In this document: positions 4,478-5,048 of the stretch, piece after piece | How the letters are laid out: every line of letters starts with the position of its first letter | How positions within the stretch are numbered: position 1 is the stretch's first letter | Assembly: GCA_013824905.1 (NCBI GenBank) | Contig: PNOO01000190.1 | Coordinates: forward strand, 1 to 5,048 | Direction of reading: 5' to 3' | From: Syntrophus sp. (in: bacteria) | GTDB taxonomy: Bacteria; Desulfobacterota; Syntrophia; Syntrophales; UBA5619 | DNA: 5,048 bases | Notes under the pieces: model-generated | What the model saw: the letters and a program-made list of their open reading frames with translations, nothing else | What the model was told of the DNA's origin: nothing | The model's database searches: none | Made by a program: the position numbers and the translations under genes

Positions 4478-5048
4478 ATGAGAGATGCGGTGATCGTAAG
4501 CGGGGCAAGGACCGCCGTAGGCAGTTTCGGCGGGGGGCTGAAAGATGTCCGGGCCGTCGATCTGGGTGCACTGGTCATCAAAGAGGCCATCCGCAGAGCC
4601 GGGCTCCGGCCGGAGGTGAGCGCGACCGTCCGCGCCTGCCGTCCCGATGTCTTCAGGGACGTGGGAAAAACCGACCTCCGGAAGAAATATGACGATTATC
4701 CTGAGACGTACGCGCCTGTCTATTTCGATGAGTGTATCATGGGAAACGTCCTCCAGGCAGGCTTAGGCCAGAATCCGGGCCGCCAGTCCAGCATTTACGC
4801 AGGCCTGCCCGAGGAGACGAATGCGATTACCGTCAACATGGTCTGCGCCTCGGGAATGAAGGCGATCGCCCTTGCCGCCCAGGCCATCCGGGCCGGGGAT
4901 GCGGAAACTATCGTCGCGGGCGGAATGGAGAGCATGTCGAACGCCCCCTTCGCCCTTCCCGACGCCCGCTGGGGGTATAGGATGAGCATGCCCTTCGGGA
5001 AGATCACCGACCTCGTTGTCTTCGACGGTCTTTACGAGATCTTCAACA
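4478..5048 (+). CDS. Second thiolase, 5' part, cut by the window end
   Basis: The first 190 residues of another thiolase, open to the last base. It begins MRDAVIVSGARTAVGSFGGGLKD, a canonical start with no N-terminal extension. It continues through DECIMGNVLQAGLGQNPGRQ (84-103) to nucleophile Cys123 in NMVCASGMKAI, GGMESMSNAPF (148-158) and RWGYRMSMPFG. The His and second Cys motifs lie beyond the window. In related thiolases the nucleophile is near residue 89-90; here about 34 extra residues (roughly 48-82, centred on RPDVFRDVGKTDLRKKYDDY) sit between the first helix and the DECIMG strand. It shares the thiolase core with the upstream gene but is clearly diverged, so the two are not a recent duplication. 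It probably belongs to the same operon, with the palindromic element between. Acetyl-CoA acetyltransferase is the likely class; substrate is unknown. Confidence 0.93.
   Translation, partial: MRDAVIVSGARTAVGSFGGGLKDVRAVDLGALVIKEAIRRAGLRPEVSATVRACRPDVFRDVGKTDLRKKYDDYPETYAPVYFDECIMGNVLQAGLGQNPGRQSSIYAGLPEETNAITVNMVCASGMKAIALAAQAIRAGDAETIVAGGMESMSNAPFALPDARWGYRMSMPFGKITDLVVFDGLYEIFN

Noticed and set aside
4224..4478. 84-codon plus-strand open frame between the thiolases
   Set aside because: It is made almost entirely of the inverted-repeat element, and no protein family is recognisable.

Overview
The window carries five protein-coding genes in two divergent blocks. The left block (about 146-1204) is on the minus strand: an EPS-associated MarR-type winged-helix regulator and an exported YtfJ-like thioredoxin-fold protein. 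The right block (1411 to the window end) is on the plus strand: an AMP-forming acyl-CoA synthetase homologue, a complete thiolase whose start lies 1 nt past the synthetase stop, and a second, different thiolase cut by the window edge. Gene content and style suggest an anaerobic deltaproteobacterial-type (Desulfobacterota) Gram-negative that handles fatty or other organic acids. These hints are the EPS-type MarR regulator, the acyl-CoA ligase plus thiolases, and a REP-like palindrome. This placement is inferred from family resemblance, not demonstrated.

Layout. Positions 1-145 hold no convincing gene, terminator or RNA. The regulator (532-146, minus) has a candidate sigma70 promoter (TTGACT-17-TAGGTT) and a perfect 11-bp dyad over the predicted transcription start, which fits autoregulation. 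Just beyond it lies the intrinsic terminator of the YtfJ-like gene (605-638). The YtfJ-like gene (1204-668, minus) has a near-consensus promoter and a strong Shine-Dalgarno. The divergent gap 1205-1410 serves both blocks. On the synthetase side it holds only an AT-rich dyad and a weak promoter candidate.

The plus-strand block looks like one transcription unit for acyl-CoA metabolism: a ligase to activate an acid, and thiolases to cleave or form 3-ketoacyl-CoA. Several details are unusual. The synthetase ends before the A10 lysine motif and has a changed A3 P-loop. The first thiolase has about 44 extra Lys-rich N-terminal residues. The second has about 34 extra residues ahead of its nucleophile cysteine.

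The most striking non-coding feature is the gap between the thiolases. Positions 4238-4449 form a roughly 212-bp imperfect palindrome: outer arms matching 18 of 20, further matching blocks inside, and a central 18-bp perfect hairpin. It looks like a small non-autonomous mobile or REP/BIME-type element inserted inside the operon, just upstream of the second thiolase's ribosome binding site.
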